55,486 nt of DNA from AAA164-E04 sp014239995 (lineage in GTDB: Bacteria > Verrucomicrobiota > Verrucomicrobiia > Limisphaerales > AAA164-E04), in contig JAQWLM010000073.1 in the NCBI GenBank assembly GCA_029247315.1, positions 1 through 55,486 of the forward strand. The letters run 5' to 3'. A model generated the notes under the pieces. That model was not told the DNA's origin, did no database searches, and saw only the letters and a program-made list of their open reading frames with translations. This document shows, one piece after another, positions 28,086-36,722 of this stretch; the stretch's first letter is position 1; every line of letters starts with the position of its first letter. The translations under genes were made by a program, and so were the position numbers.

Positions 28086-29522
28086 TTACAAGACCCAGCT
28101 CATGGCAGCATCGTGGAGCTCAGCCAAAGGAGTCGGGGTCTCAAAAGCAGTGTCATGACCTGCAAGTTGATAATATTGATGGCCTTCAAAATCCATTTCA
28201 GCTTTGACGACGTAGGAAAAATCCTCATGGTCCGCCAAAAACACAGCACAGGCATGGGCATGAATGGACCAGTGCCCACTGGTATCGTGACGCCGAACAT
28301 CCCATTGGTTCAGACTTTCCAAAAAATCCCCTAACGCACCCTGATCACTCAGGTACTGGACAAAGAGATTATGGGATTGGAGATCTGCACGTATTTCATC
28401 ATCAATGGAGGTGCCCATCATTGCCTTGAGTTCAGATACCGAACCTATCCGTAGTCTTCGCAACACAGTCGCCTGGGCCACAGGTGCGGCAAGCCAGTGC
28501 AGCGATTGCGGCAGATGCTCGCGGATGAAATCCGTGCCAGTGTCCATCAACATGGCATCCTGCGAAGCGGAATCTGAACCTTCCCAGCCCTCCACCTGAT
28601 TCGCCAGATATGCCCTCAAGACATGCCAGAACTCCCCAAAAAGTAGCCGCCTTTCATTAAGCTGCGTTTCCACCAGGGGAAGTCTGCCCTGAAGGTGGGG
28701 GTAGGATTGCCAGACATCCCGGATCTGAGATTCACGAAAAAGATAAGCGGAAGGATTTGCTCGGATCGCATCTGCAGTGCCCGGATCGATGGTCAGACGT
28801 GACTCGCGGGTGACCATTTCAAACAAGGCAACCCCGGCTGCAAAAATATCAGAAGCCTGCGTCAGGGGCACACCGCTTTCGATGTTGGAGGAATCGATCA
28901 AAAGCTCGGCATAATCTGGAGTGGCGGAGTACATGTATTCCTTGGTCTTGCCAAGATACCTTGGAGTAAAAAAGGCGCCCATGTCTACGAACCTGATGCT
29001 CCCACTGGACAGTCGCAGCACGTTTTCAGGTTTGAAATCAATCACCACGATGTGGTTTTCATGAAACCGTTCCAAGATGGCAAACGTCTCAAAGACAGTG
29101 CTTCGGAATGTATCCACCCAGGCATCGTCCATTCCGTCGCGAGTCGCCTCATCACACCATTCCTGTAAATCCTGTCCGTTCAGGAACTCCATGGCAACAA
29201 AGGCATATTTCCGCTCATAGTCGATCCCTGAACCATGATAAGCGGGAATAGCGCGGCGGAGGGATTGCAGGGCGCCTATTTCCTCAAAATTCGCTACCTC
29301 AAGCTGAAAGGCAACGTGCGGTCCATAACTGATCTCGTCCTCAACACCGCAATCCAGGTCGAAAATCTTGACCACGACATCTGGCCGATCCGTGTAGAAG
29401 ACGGCCGTTTCTTGGCCGATACGCAAGGCAGCTCCAAGAACAACGTTCCCCAATTGGGGTAAGTCGATCTGAAGACCCATGAACCTGGCTGCAAAGGCAT
29501 CCACATTTACGCTTTTTTCCAT
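28086..29522 (-). CDS. Protein-kinase-fold protein with atypical HRD/DFG motifs
   Basis: 478 residues. The kinase fold spans about residues 25-290: the VAIK-type lysine is K52 in VVVKIFDLD, the hinge region is FVAMEFLNG, and the catalytic loop reads VVIDFKPENVL (D162, K164, N167). The His-Arg of the HRD motif is lost but the Asp is kept. The DFG motif is VDMGAFF. An APE-like region is SATPDYAELL, and DIFAAGVALFEMVT is the subdomain IX Asp. The C-terminal 180 residues are helical with no recognised domain. The catalytic Lys, Asp and Asn remain, so activity is plausible. It probably forms an operon with the DUF2235 hydrolase. Confidence 0.82.
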   Translation of the reverse strand: MEKSVNVDAFAARFMGLQIDLPQLGNVVLGAALRIGQETAVFYTDRPDVVVKIFDLDCGVEDEISYGPHVAFQLEVANFEEIGALQSLRRAIPAYHGSGIDYERKYAFVAMEFLNGQDLQEWCDEATRDGMDDAWVDTFRSTVFETFAILERFHENHIVVIDFKPENVLRLSSGSIRFVDMGAFFTPRYLGKTKEYMYSATPDYAELLIDSSNIESGVPLTQASDIFAAGVALFEMVTRESRLTIDPGTADAIRANPSAYLFRESQIRDVWQSYPHLQGRLPLVETQLNERRLLFGEFWHVLRAYLANQVEGWEGSDSASQDAMLMDTGTDFIREHLPQSLHWLAAPVAQATVLRRLRIGSVSELKAMMGTSIDDEIRADLQSHNLFVQYLSDQGALGDFLESLNQWDVRRHDTSGHWSIHAHACAVFLADHEDFSYVVKAEMDFEGHQYYQLAGHDTAFETPTPLAELHDAAMSWVL

Positions 29523-29912
29523 AAGCTCAAAGGGGTTGGTTATAGTAGGTATACTCTCTGGAAGGGCTGATGCAAAGCTCTAAAAGGAACGGATAACGCA
29601 TGGAACCTTGCAGGATAGCCTTCAGGACCATCTACTCACGTCAAGGAAATGTCTCTGGGGGAGCACGCTCCACAAATCCGCTGATAGAGCCAGGACCCCA
29701 AAGGCCCTTTGGAAAACATCAACGCTGGAGAGTTCCATGGCGTCTGCATGGATCCGAAAAAGAACTCGAACATTTCCTGGTTACCAAGAACCCGAAAATA
29801 AGGCTTGCGATCCACAATACGGTTCCCTAAACAAGACATCTCAAGAGGCGGGACTGTCATCTTGCGTCCCAGCGAAGGGTTCAAAACCAGAAACCTTTGG
29901 AATCTTGGAAAC
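29523..29912. other. Intergenic stretch before tRNA-Thr
   Basis: About 390 bases that hold the upstream region of the kinase-like gene (minus strand) and of the tRNA (plus strand). Short open frames in it show no protein character. I see no convincing promoter motif or repeat. Confidence 0.5.
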
Positions 29913-29988
29913 GCCAATGTAGCTCAGTTGGTAGAGCAAAGGTGTCGTAAACCGTAGGTCATCGGTTCGAATCCGATCATTGGCTCCA
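29913..29988 (+). tRNA. tRNA-Thr (anticodon CGT)
   Basis: A 76-base cloverleaf. The acceptor stem GCCAATG/CATTGGC is perfect, with D arm GCTC/GAGC and T arm ATCGG-TTCGAAT-CCGAT. The anticodon loop GTCGTAA has U33 and anticodon CGT, which reads ACG. The anticodon stem AAGGT/ACCGT has one A-G mismatch. The discriminator is T and CCA is encoded. Low-GC accessory DNA begins just after its 3' end. Confidence 0.93.
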
Positions 29989-30180
29989 GTATCCTTAAAC
30001 GCCTAAATTGCTTGTAATTAATGGTTTTTAGCGTCTTAATGCTTGCGGTTTGGAACCTCTTTACCTGAGTCAAATTGCCCTTCAATTGTTATTATCTGCC
30101 ATTAAAAGACAATTTCGCGGCATACCAGGAACGTAAACCCCCATGAGTTCAAAAATGGACTTAGCATAAAGTGACCATCT

Positions 30181-30217
30181 GCCCTCTCACTTTTGTCGCT
30201 TCCAAAGGTGAGGGGGC
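30181..30217. repeat. Long inverted repeat / stable hairpin
   Basis: Left arm GCCCTCTCACTTTTG and right arm CAAAGGTGAGGGGGC pair over 15 bp with two G-T wobbles around the 7-base loop TCGCTTC. It lies about 190 bases after the tRNA and 130 bases beyond the 3' end of the next minus-strand gene. It has no T-tract of the kind expected for an intrinsic terminator. It may be a palindromic mobile remnant or a structured RNA. Confidence 0.7.
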
Positions 30218-30345
30218 TATAGCCTAGCTTTGCCCCTTTTCGCGTTCTACGGATTAGGTCGCTCAAAAAACTTTTCGTAAACAGATAAAGTCCTTTTAAA
30301 CCAGTCAGGAATATCTCTCATGATGCCTGTAAGAGTTCTTGTTAA

Positions 30346-31404
30346 TTATTTGCTCACACGCTTCATCTCAATGTTGTAATGACCATTTCGCCAAATTCCT
30401 GTTTCAGACTTGAGTTGCCAAATGCCCACGAACTGATCGTCTCCTATCAATTTTCGGGTAATTCGAGCATCTGATCCTTCGAATTGCATCAACTCTCCTG
30501 ATTGATTTACTTGCCAATAACCCACCATCCCTGAGGAGTTAGCTAGTCCGAAAGGACGTCCGAAGGTTTTCTCAAACAAGGGGCCTAGGAAGGTGTAATT
30601 GGTGTTCTCTAACAAGACTTCCCCCGTAGGATCAGTAAAAGACCATCGCTCTAGCAACATACGCGCAGATGGGTGCGCTTCAAAAGTCACATCAACTCTC
30701 GTACCTGTTGGCCAAGATTTAGTGGTTTTCCCAGTCCAGTTGCCCAGAAATTGTTCGAACAACGCGTCGTAAGCTGGGTCTATCTCAACTTTGCGAGAGA
30801 CTTGAATATCCAAATCATGCAAAAATTGGCTTTCGTTTTTGGCCACTTTTTCGAAGTGAAAGATAGATTTAGAGCCTATCTGCCAGCTCAGTGATAGTTG
30901 GCTCAAATTATCGTTGAAGATCCATTCGGAGACTTCAACAGGGAATGAGTCCATACCTTTTGCCAATGGTTTCTCCTCTATTCTGATACCGTTATCCAGA
31001 GGAGTGATACTCCCAATAAGAATACCATTTTTTTTATCTATTCCGAAAGTTTCTTTGGTCCCCTTATCCGGTAGCTCTAAAAAGTGATAGAATCGTTTTG
31101 AAACCATAGTGAGCTCCTCTAAATCAAGAAGCGTTAGTTCAATCACTAGATTGCTTGCATCACCTTGTGTCTTCCGAATGGATATAAATGCACCATCTGC
31201 TGCCCAGTTCCCAATGGTTCGATCCAGATCAGCCATTGCAAATCCATTACTCTCAGATGAGTCGCTGCTTCTGGGGGCGCTTGAAGGTTTTCCGCAAGAT
31301 ACAAGGAAGCTCATAGCGAGAATGGTAACAATCGCAAGAAACATAACGGTAAAGCCATCTATGATCATTGCGACCAACCTTTTGAAAAAACCTACATGTT
31401 CCAT
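30346..31404 (-). CDS. Lipoprotein of unknown function
   Basis: About 352 residues. The N-terminus (MEHVGFFKRLVAMIIDGFTV) resembles the first segment of RDD-family membrane proteins, and the hydrophobic stretch then runs straight into a lipobox, FLVSCGKP. The mature part is beta-rich with two similar modules: the first contains LDRTIGNWAADGAFISI, and the second contains YDALFEQFLGNWTGKTTKSW and FEAHPSARMLLERW. The second module resembles the lipocalin-like DUF1579/THAP4 type of fold, a low-confidence resemblance. The ATG at 31404 is used, since the longer frame starts at TTG. Codon use is AT-rich compared with genes left of the tRNA. Confidence 0.7.
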   Translation of the reverse strand: MEHVGFFKRLVAMIIDGFTVMFLAIVTILAMSFLVSCGKPSSAPRSSDSSESNGFAMADLDRTIGNWAADGAFISIRKTQGDASNLVIELTLLDLEELTMVSKRFYHFLELPDKGTKETFGIDKKNGILIGSITPLDNGIRIEEKPLAKGMDSFPVEVSEWIFNDNLSQLSLSWQIGSKSIFHFEKVAKNESQFLHDLDIQVSRKVEIDPAYDALFEQFLGNWTGKTTKSWPTGTRVDVTFEAHPSARMLLERWSFTDPTGEVLLENTNYTFLGPLFEKTFGRPFGLANSSGMVGYWQVNQSGELMQFEGSDARITRKLIGDDQFVGIWQLKSETGIWRNGHYNIEMKRVSK

Positions 31405-31957
31405 ATGAAAACTTTCTAACTTTAATTTTAAATTCAAACTCCTTGTTGCTTCTTCCAAGCATTAACAAAACCATTAAACCAACGTGTCTTACGCGGAGTG
31501 TTCGAAGTTATAAAAAAGATACGGTATTACTGAAAACTGGATATTATAAAAGTAAGCTTGTTTTGTAATGATAAGTCCTTCTGTCTCTTCTTGCTAGAAT
31601 AACTGGAAACGACACGCAATCTTGCAGATGATGTAGCCAATGATGCAAATACAGATAAATTCGATTAGGTCCACTAGACTTAACGTCCTAACCAACCAGC
31701 CCCCCATAAGGAATCTCTTAAATACATACCAGTAGCAGGTTTCGGCGAATGAGCATTAAGGAACCGCATGATCACCTACAGAATTTGCACACACGCGCGG
31801 CGATGGCACCCCATTTTATTCTTTGACCCATTCACAACCTAAAGTCAACAAATCGAAGAGTCTTCAATTTGGCATGTATGTCGTCTAATTTCTTTTCAAG
31901 TAGATTAAGTCTGTAGTCTTGAACTTTGCTTATAATTACTCTCCTCCTCTGATCGAT
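31405..31957. other. AT-rich intergenic region
   Basis: About 550 bases with no gene-like frame. It carries the promoter side of the 352-residue lipoprotein gene and the downstream side of the next lipoprotein gene. Nothing else is visible. Confidence 0.5.
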
Positions 31958-33409
31958 TTACTCCAAGTAGAAATCTCCGTACATCCAAGTCATCACATCT
32001 CCATACTGACCAACAAACTTGGCATTGGAATTGGACAATCTGAAATTCCCGAACTTAGGGTCTATTTTTAAAAACCAAAATATGTTCTCCCCACTACTCC
32101 TTGAACGAGACGCAAAAAGATAATCCATTCCTGCAGGGATAATGAAATCACCTTTACTACCTGTGCGGATTGAGAGCTTAGACTCAGAAGCGATCATAGA
32201 GGTGAATTGAGTGTAGGATGAAAAGCGTAAATTTTCATTCATTGATTCGATCGCTTCCTCATGAATTTCTGCCTCAGCCTCATCGAGACTCTTACCCTGC
32301 TCTGATATTTCATCTTTAATCTGCGAAACCATTTCTTCCAGTATTTGATCTCTTTCTGGACCATCCTTCTGAAGGGCACTTAGCCTTTGCTTTGTGCTTT
32401 CGTATTCTCTGGTTATGCGGCCATACTGTTCCTCAAACTGGTCTTGATCGACATCGTGTCTGTTCTCCCAAGGGATTAGGGCTTTTCTTCGGTCGGATTT
32501 CCTACTTTGGAGTCTTGAACGAAGCATTTTACCACCGGCTTCTAATGACTCTTTTTGATTGACTAGTTTTGTCAGGGCTTCAACAAGATAAGTATCTTGG
32601 CATTCTTTGGGAATATTCGGTAATGTTTTCCAAGAGGCTTGTTCGATAAATTCTCGTGCTGTTATTCTGTAATAAAGAATAAACCCTTTAGGGGAGTATA
32701 CTGAAGTATAAGCATCTTTCTTTTCACGCGTTTCTAAAATAGACTCGGCAAAACGGCCAGTAGAATTTACAATCTTAGGAACCTTTAGAGAGTTATTTAC
32801 AATATGGGTATTAACTAATTGAAGTGCATTGCTTTCGAGTTCAGAAACGCTTTGTGATTCTTTTAGTTCATCAATCTCTTTAGTTGTTTTGCTAATTGCA
32901 TTATCAAAAGGAGCAGTTATTTCTTTAAACTCTTCCAGAACCTTTCCACCACTTTCGAGTTCATTTGATAATTCGTTTAATGACTCGTTAAGATTGGCAA
33001 TCAATTTAAGTCGCATCTCCTCAACTTTGCCATCTATTGACTTTTCTCTCTCCGCAATCTCGGTTCTTGACGCATTCAGTGTCTGCATAGCCTGTGCCAT
33101 CGCTGGATTGTTATTTATAGCTTCAACACTCATTTTGCTTTGAGCATCTGATCGTTCATCACAAAGTTTTTGAAAAGCAACTTTAACGCTATCATCAAAA
33201 AAGATAATCTCCATGTCTGCCATGTACCTAACTTCGTCATTTTTTAGAACAATGTAGGCTTCGCTGGCTATACCTTTTCCGCCAAACATCTCCTCTATTT
33301 TAAATATTATCCCGTCATCAGATTTTTCGGGCTGAACTACAACAGGCGTTTGATATGAACAACCTGTCAGCGCAAGATAGATAATTGCAACTAGGTTTAG
33401 GGGTCTCAT
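31958..33409 (-). CDS. Coiled-coil lipoprotein of unknown function
   Basis: 483 residues. A lipoprotein signal peptide (LVAIIYLALTGCS, lipid on Cys 17) is followed by a beta-like segment. Long coiled coils cover about residues 80-190 (ASRTEIAEREKSIDGKVEEM, LNELSNELESGGKVLEEF) and 285-390 (SLEAGGKMLRSRLQ, REYESTKQRLSALQKDG). A compact C-terminal module (KGDFIIPAGMDYLFASRSR, FWFLKIDPKFGNFRLSN) contains many aromatics. I recognise no family. Base composition is clearly AT-rich, in contrast to the core genes, which suggests acquisition by transfer. Confidence 0.75.
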   Translation of the reverse strand: MRPLNLVAIIYLALTGCSYQTPVVVQPEKSDDGIIFKIEEMFGGKGIASEAYIVLKNDEVRYMADMEIIFFDDSVKVAFQKLCDERSDAQSKMSVEAINNNPAMAQAMQTLNASRTEIAEREKSIDGKVEEMRLKLIANLNESLNELSNELESGGKVLEEFKEITAPFDNAISKTTKEIDELKESQSVSELESNALQLVNTHIVNNSLKVPKIVNSTGRFAESILETREKKDAYTSVYSPKGFILYYRITAREFIEQASWKTLPNIPKECQDTYLVEALTKLVNQKESLEAGGKMLRSRLQSRKSDRRKALIPWENRHDVDQDQFEEQYGRITREYESTKQRLSALQKDGPERDQILEEMVSQIKDEISEQGKSLDEAEAEIHEEAIESMNENLRFSSYTQFTSMIASESKLSIRTGSKGDFIIPAGMDYLFASRSRSSGENIFWFLKIDPKFGNFRLSNSNAKFVGQYGDVMTWMYGDFYLE

Positions 33410-33454
33410 GTTTGAGACCTAATAGTAACCTTACCTCTGGTCAAGCTATTACCG

Positions 33455-33875
33455 GCCGTAGACTTTCTGTCCAAAGTTGGGGCTTTTACAAAAACTGATG
33501 TTTATCTTCGCAGCAACTTGAGGGGCAGCATAGCTGAGTTTGAAAGAAAATTGATCTTCAGCCGCTGTGAGGAAGGACGAGCAAGAGCAAAGAAGAGTGG
33601 TAAACATCTAGGCAGAAATTCCAACACTACATCGCTCGTTCGAACGGAGCCGAAGCTCAGTGGGTGATCTCCCCGTCCGCCAATCCTCTGATAATTAACA
33701 AAGCGTCAAGATGTGGACTTACGAAATATCAAATCGCTTGTTAGTGTTCCTCCTCCAAATTGAACTGTTCGGTAGGTTTAACAAACTTAAGTGTCGTATG
33801 ATCGCAGGCTTGGAGACTGTTCAAAGTAATTAACAGGATGGAGTGCCAGCCGTCGACTTTCTGGCCCAATTTGGG
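33455..33875. repeat. Pair of related IS-end-like direct repeats
   Basis: GCCGTAGACTTTCTGTCCAA at 33455 and GCCGTCGACTTTCTGGCCCA at 33849 share 17 of 20 positions in the same orientation, 394 bases apart. The second lies just beyond the stop of the transposase remnant at 33897, where the right end of an IS3-family element is expected. They may be ends of two related, decayed insertions. Confidence 0.55.
33494..33667 (+). pseudogene. Remnant of a serine recombinase (resolvase/invertase)
   Basis: A 57-codon open stretch reading LRGSIAEFERKLIFSRCEEG, then RARAKKSGKHLGRNSN. This matches the end of the catalytic domain and E-helix of Pin/TnpR-type serine recombinases (family pattern GxxAEFERxLIxERTxEGxxxAKxxGxxxGR). 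The N-terminal catalytic Ser region and the DNA-binding helix-turn-helix are absent, and the frame has no suitable start. It lies between the two IS-end-like repeats. Confidence 0.75.
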
Positions 33876-33896
33876 TGAGAAGATTTGTGGACAATA

Positions 33897-34091
33897 TCAT
33901 AGTATGGTAGTCCTGCAAGATTCATCCGCAGAGGAGGTCGTAGGCCGGATCGTAGGATGAATCTTTTCCGATCCGTTCTGTTGTTCCGCATACTCATTTG
34001 GCGTTCTCATCCCGAGGCTTCTATGCGACCTTTGGCGGTTATACTTCCATAGCCAATCCTGTGGATCACGGTCAAGGCCGCCGGCTTTACC
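33897..34091 (-). pseudogene. Remnant of IS3-family transposase (OrfB C-terminus)
   Basis: A readable frame containing PQDWLWKYNRQRSHRSLG, then MRTPNEYAEQQN. This is the C-terminal signature of IS3-group rve integrases (family pattern W...YN..RPH.SLG..TP..Y). Only the last 60 or so codons remain. The DDE catalytic core is missing. An IS-end-like sequence follows the stop at 33849-33875. With the recombinase fossil it shows past mobile-element activity in this segment. Confidence 0.8.
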
Positions 34092-34193
34092 AACGACATG
34101 ACCATCGCCCAGTCACCAAATTGAAGTCATTGCCATCGGACAAAACTCAGCACAAATCAAACAGCCAGAGCTAACGGCATGTGAGCGAGAAGC

Positions 34194-36722
34194 TCATTCG
34201 GCTAATCCCGGAACTTCACCAACCGTCACCCAGTTCTCTCCATCAAAGCAGGCTTGATCGTTCTCCGAAAACGTACCGTTTTCAATGAACGCCCTCAACT
34301 GATCGACAGTATACGGTCCCATTACTTGTTCGTTCTTGTAGACATAAACTACAGGTGACGATGCATCTGTCTCGATGACAGGTTCCCCCGTCATTACAGG
34401 AACCTCTGCACCGCCGTCTTCCTGTGGAACATCCTCATCAAACTTCAAGGAAGGCACTTCCCTCACCTCCATTGAGAAGTTGAGAAACTCGGCATCCTGA
34501 AATTTGAAAAATTTGGCGAGAAACACCTCGGGAACTCTTTGCTTGGCTTCATGGTAACGCTCGATGCCGTCGTTGTAACCCTTGCGCATCAAAGCCACCT
34601 CGTTCTCCATTCGGGTCAAGCGGTGCATGAAGTCACCCATGACCGTGTCGCCCTTGAGGTCAGGTGAGTCTTCACGAAGAGCAAAGAGCCTGTTCGCAAG
34701 GGCTGTCTCCTGCTGCATCGCAGAATCAACCTCAGTCGGGGAATAGTTATTTTTTCCGACCACCGCAGCTCTTAGCCCTGTAACAGCCTCCAAGGTAGAC
34801 TTTTCGTGGGATAAGTAGCCCTTGACGATTTTTTCCAAACTGGGAATCAAATCCGCTCGTTTTTTGAGTGAGACCTCGATATTGGCCCAGGCGCGCTTCA
34901 CACGATTACGTAAAAAGACAAGGTCGTTGAACATGAGGACGAACATGCTGAAGCCCAGGAACATGGGAGAGACCAAGGCAGAAAGCAGAAAATCCGTGGC
35001 TGCGAACGAGCCAAGGGCGGCAAAAAGGACGAGGCCCAAGAAAACCGTTCCGTTCTGGGCAAAACCAATTCCAAGCAAACCCTTGCGCCCCTGACGAAGC
35101 ATGACTTCAGTTTCTGTCTCATCGGAAATGAGGAAAGGAAAACCGTCATTGTCTCCGTCGGAAAGAACCAGGTGGTCACCTTTTTCCTTGTCCACCACGG
35201 CAGAACCCAGAGCGTAGACCTCCGTCGATGGTGCAAGGTGCCATTCGTAATGCGTCTGGCGACCTATTCTCTTCTTGACCTTGAAATCGGCTGTGAATTC
35301 CGCTCCTTCAGGCTCGATTGTAATGACCCCTTCGGAATCCCGGCATTGAAAAGGCACGCAATGCTTCCTGTCCTTGATGACGATCGTTCTGCTTTTCTTT
35401 CCAGAACCCCGTCGCTCGGTGATTTTATACCTGTAAAAGACGCATTTTTCGCCGCTCAGGGGTCCCTCGAGGAACTGGTCGGGAGCACACTCGACCATTC
35501 CCTTGATTTCTGCAGGTCCGTAGGCCAGACCTGCAGAGGGCGAAGTAGGTATGTTCTCAACGTATCGCTTGGTCTTGATTCTCCGAAAACCGAAAACGGA
35601 ACCCAATCCCATCATCAGCAAGGCGACAGCTGCGCACAACAGGGAGACCCAGCCCTTCATCGGTGTCTTTGCAATCACTGCTTCATCCGACATGACTTCC
35701 CCATCAGCAAGTAAAGAAGGTCTTGGATTAATACCCCATAAAGGAGCCAGCAAACGCTCGGGAAATCGATCCCGAATTGCATCAGTCCTTTCAACTGATG
35801 CAACAAAATCTTCGCGAATTCCCAAGATCCGGGAACGGTCGCTTTCATTCAGGGAAACGACATGGGATGGGAGGGTCTTCCAGTCAACTCCAATATCTAG
35901 TAAATCGGTAACTTCGGACAAGGCCGATTTCTCCAAACGAGCAAGACGAGCATATCCGTCCTCCAAATCGACCTTCATCATCGATAAGCCCGAATAAATC
36001 ATGGCCAACGAGGTCAAGGTGGAAACGATGGTTAGAAAAACCAACACTCGATGGATTCGAAAAGAAAAGCAAAGCAACAAACAACCGAAACAAAGAAGAG
36101 CTACACTAGCTATACTGGCAAAGACGCCTTTGGTTCCCAGATCCGAACGATTTTCCAAGGCATCGTCGTTTGACAGAACAGGGGAATACGAACCGGGTTG
36201 ATCAAAGCGAAGGGAAAAACCATCATCCGATTTTACTGCCATTGCGAAAGCAAAGACATCTTCTCCCTCCTCAATGCGCCATTCGGTATAACGAGTCTTC
36301 CCTTGCTTTTTTCGATAATCCTCGTCCAAGTCAGGGCGTACCCCACCTTTCTCTAGCTCAACCAATATCTTCCCCGTATCTTCAGCCAGGTAGAAATCCG
36401 TTGATTCGGATCCTTGCTCCACCGTCACCCACCGGGTATCGCCATCCGAGTCCCTTTCTTCACGCTCCTGCAGATAACGATGATAAAGACATGGAGTCTG
36501 GGTATATCTTGAAATTAAGGTTTGTTTCCCTTTGCCAGCTTTTCCTTGAATGCTCACCTCACCCGGAATCACGTGATGCACGGAAACTTGGGGCACTCGT
36601 TCCATTTGCCTCATGTCACGAATGACATCGAACCCAAAGGACTGAAGCCAGAAACCGGCCAAAACAAACAAGACTCCCAAAACAAAACAACCCAGATACT
36701 GGAGGACTTTCTTGGATTTCAT
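34194..36722 (-). CDS. Membrane protein with two GIDE-type domains, LemA domain and C-terminal GYF_2 domain
   Basis: 842 residues. TM helices occur at about 8-29, 200-222, 226-250, 355-378 and in a pair near 555-605. Two copies of a GIDE/MULAN-like module are visible: ISRYTQTPCLYHRYLQERE with TRYTEWRIEEGEDVFAFAMA, and LSGEKCVFYRYKITERRGSG with THYEWHLAPSTEVYALGSAV. A LemA domain follows the last TM pair (NRVKRAWANIEVSLKKRADL, IPSLEKIVKGYLSHE). The last 55 residues (YVYKNEQVMGPYTVDQLRAF) form a GYF_2/DUF4339 domain. In many bacteria the GIDE and LemA parts are separate, neighbouring proteins. Here they are one chain, so the fusion supports a functional link. Substrate and partners are unknown. 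I use the ATG at 36722, preceded directly by a GTG codon. Confidence 0.83.
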   Translation of the reverse strand: MKSKKVLQYLGCFVLGVLFVLAGFWLQSFGFDVIRDMRQMERVPQVSVHHVIPGEVSIQGKAGKGKQTLISRYTQTPCLYHRYLQEREERDSDGDTRWVTVEQGSESTDFYLAEDTGKILVELEKGGVRPDLDEDYRKKQGKTRYTEWRIEEGEDVFAFAMAVKSDDGFSLRFDQPGSYSPVLSNDDALENRSDLGTKGVFASIASVALLCFGCLLLCFSFRIHRVLVFLTIVSTLTSLAMIYSGLSMMKVDLEDGYARLARLEKSALSEVTDLLDIGVDWKTLPSHVVSLNESDRSRILGIREDFVASVERTDAIRDRFPERLLAPLWGINPRPSLLADGEVMSDEAVIAKTPMKGWVSLLCAAVALLMMGLGSVFGFRRIKTKRYVENIPTSPSAGLAYGPAEIKGMVECAPDQFLEGPLSGEKCVFYRYKITERRGSGKKSRTIVIKDRKHCVPFQCRDSEGVITIEPEGAEFTADFKVKKRIGRQTHYEWHLAPSTEVYALGSAVVDKEKGDHLVLSDGDNDGFPFLISDETETEVMLRQGRKGLLGIGFAQNGTVFLGLVLFAALGSFAATDFLLSALVSPMFLGFSMFVLMFNDLVFLRNRVKRAWANIEVSLKKRADLIPSLEKIVKGYLSHEKSTLEAVTGLRAAVVGKNNYSPTEVDSAMQQETALANRLFALREDSPDLKGDTVMGDFMHRLTRMENEVALMRKGYNDGIERYHEAKQRVPEVFLAKFFKFQDAEFLNFSMEVREVPSLKFDEDVPQEDGGAEVPVMTGEPVIETDASSPVVYVYKNEQVMGPYTVDQLRAFIENGTFSENDQACFDGENWVTVGEVPGLAE

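Noticed and set aside
29608..29922. Open frame overlapping the tRNA-Thr
   Set aside because: It has no protein character and runs into the tRNA gene.
30346..31458. Longer lipoprotein start at TTG 31458
   Set aside because: The extra 18 residues precede the membrane segment without signal character. The ATG at 31404 is better.
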